Shown: in pieces, positions 63,235 through 64,000 of the stretch
Position numbering within the stretch: position 1 is the stretch's first letter
How the letters are laid out: the number at the start of each line of letters is the position of its first letter
Assembly (NCBI GenBank): GCA_019459455.1
Contig: JAIBEX010000019.1
Location: 62,001 to 126,000, forward strand
Source: Weeksellaceae bacterium
GTDB taxonomy: Bacteria; Bacteroidota; Bacteroidia; Flavobacteriales; Weeksellaceae
Direction: 5' to 3'
DNA length: 64,000 bases
Notes under the pieces: generated by a model
What the model was told of the DNA's origin: nothing
The model's input: only the letters and a program-made list of their open reading frames with translations
The model's database searches: none
Program-made: the position numbers and the translations under genes

Positions 63235-64000
63235 TTACTTATTCAGGTTCGCGTTTAAACTTACTGCATCCTGGTAAGTTGGATTAAGTTGCACTGCCTT
63301 TGCCGCGTAATCCTTTGCTTTAGCCATATCCTTAGTCTGGTTGAAGTAAGCAATCAGATAGTAGGCGTAAGAAAGAGTTTCTCTCTGGCCTGCCTGCTCT
63401 TCAGGTTTCTGCGTTAGCACAGTGTCAATAAACTTCTGGTAAGAGGCTTCAGCCATTGCCTCGTTTCCTAACTGTTGATATGAAGCGCCCTTTGCGTAAT
63501 AGGAGTATGCCCAAGTTGGAGAAAGCGTAATCATTTTATCCCATGTAAGGATAGCACCATTCCAGTTTTTAGCTTCCTGATATGCGCTACCAAGTTTTAC
63601 CAGTGCGTCCAAATCGTTGGGATTAGAAGCAATCTGTTTTTTCAGTGCTTCGATTGCAGGACTTGTAGGACCTGCGTTTGCAGCAATGTTACTTGCCCCA
63701 CCGCCTTGGATTTTCAAAAGTTCCATATTCCAGTCGAGCGTCTCATCTTTTGCATTCTTCGCGATTGCAATCTTTTGCTGAGACTCCATCATCATTGCTG
63801 ATTTCCTGGCCGCATCTTTTTCGTCCTTGGCCAAACCGGCGATAATCAATCCTTCAAGACCACGGTCCGCAGGATAAATTCTGGACTTATCGGTTACAGC
63901 ATTGATAAAGGTATTCAAGTCCGTTTTTGCCTGCGCATAATTTCCTTCTGCGTAATCCAGATACGCTCTGAGCTTGAATTTAATGGGATCTTCAACAACA
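63235..64000 (-). CDS. TPR-repeat protein (N-terminus outside window)
   Basis: The reading frame is open to the right edge (VVEDPIKFKLRAYLDYAEGNYAQAKTDLNTF...), so the gene is 5' partial. The visible 254 residues contain several tetratricopeptide repeats: ALVKLGSAYQEAKNWNGAILTWDK, AYSYYAKGASYQQLGNEAMAEASYQKFID and SYAYYLIAYFNQTKDMAKAKDYAAKAVQLNP. TPR units are protein-binding scaffolds; Bacteroidota have many such exported TPR proteins. Specific function is not recognisable. Confidence 0.85.
   Translation of the reverse strand, partial: VVEDPIKFKLRAYLDYAEGNYAQAKTDLNTFINAVTDKSRIYPADRGLEGLIIAGLAKDEKDAARKSAMMMESQQKIAIAKNAKDETLDWNMELLKIQGGGASNIAANAGPTSPAIEALKKQIASNPNDLDALVKLGSAYQEAKNWNGAILTWDKMITLSPTWAYSYYAKGASYQQLGNEAMAEASYQKFIDTVLTQKPEEQAGQRETLSYAYYLIAYFNQTKDMAKAKDYAAKAVQLNPTYQDAVSLNANLNK

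Overview
The window looks like a chromosome segment from a Flavobacteriia member of the Bacteroidota, most likely the Chryseobacterium/Kaistella group (Weeksellaceae). This is inferred from several things: type IX secretion (T9SS) C-terminal sorting domains on four proteins, the acpP-fabF-rnc-IPExxxVDY-pyk block, lineage-specific families (DUF3276, DUF2480, DUF6048, DUF6452), a bacillithiol gene, and promoters of the Bacteroidota form TTG-N(17-21)-TAnnTTTG. No rRNA operon, CRISPR array, prophage or insertion sequence was found.

Layout. 0-1.7 kb: a small secreted cluster (partial YceI, ankyrin, DOMON-like T9SS protein). 1.7-2.0 kb: an unassigned, apparently structured minus-strand RNA with its own terminator. 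2.2-6.3 kb: pyruvate kinase, IPExxxVDY protein, RNase III, FabF and ACP as one minus-strand operon. 6.5-6.9 kb: tmRNA. 7.0-11.4 kb: a 1461-residue T9SS type B adhesin-like protein with three tandem ~230-residue modules. 11.6-18.5 kb: a translation block on the plus strand: bS21, XerC-like recombinase, HPF, tRNA-Thr/Tyr/Gly/Thr, EF-Tu, tRNA-Trp, SecE, NusG, L11, L1, L10, L7/L12. It stops at rplL; rpoBC do not follow. 18.6-22.1 kb: aldehyde dehydrogenase, HutG and HutI. 22.3-25.0 kb: RuvB, an MBL-fold hydrolase and CoaE. 25.1-38.4 kb: three large zinc metalloproteases (two of them T9SS cargo) with small envelope proteins, then RlmD (38.5-39.9 kb). 40.0-41.4 kb: an orphan secreted protein bracketed by inverted copies of a REP-like repeat and followed by a 21-bp tandem repeat. 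41.4-50.4 kb: a GldL-like membrane protein, a thioredoxin-fold lipoprotein without active-site cysteines, succinate dehydrogenase (sdhCAB), AspRS, and an XRE regulator with two DUF2975 paralogues. 50.6-64 kb: bTHX, DUF937, a DUF2723-like glycosyltransferase, DUF2480, LpxB, ComEC, an AspT-type transporter, DUF3276, an ABC exporter, NusB, DUF1573 lipoprotein, YajC, tRNA-His, BshB1 and a partial TPR protein.

How the genes work together. Most of the window is core machinery: ribosome biogenesis and rescue (tmRNA, HPF, L11/L1/L10/L12, bS21, bTHX, RlmD, NusB/NusG), fatty-acid and lipid A synthesis (ACP, FabF, LpxB), the TCA cycle/respiration (SdhCAB), protein export (SecE, YajC) and DNA recombination (RuvB, XerC). 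The accessory layer is mainly secreted proteins: large T9SS cargo and metalloproteases suited to breaking down external protein, which fits histidine catabolism (HutI, HutG). The least explained pieces are the RNA candidate beside pyk, the repeat-rich island at 40-41.4 kb, and the absence of rpoBC after rplL.
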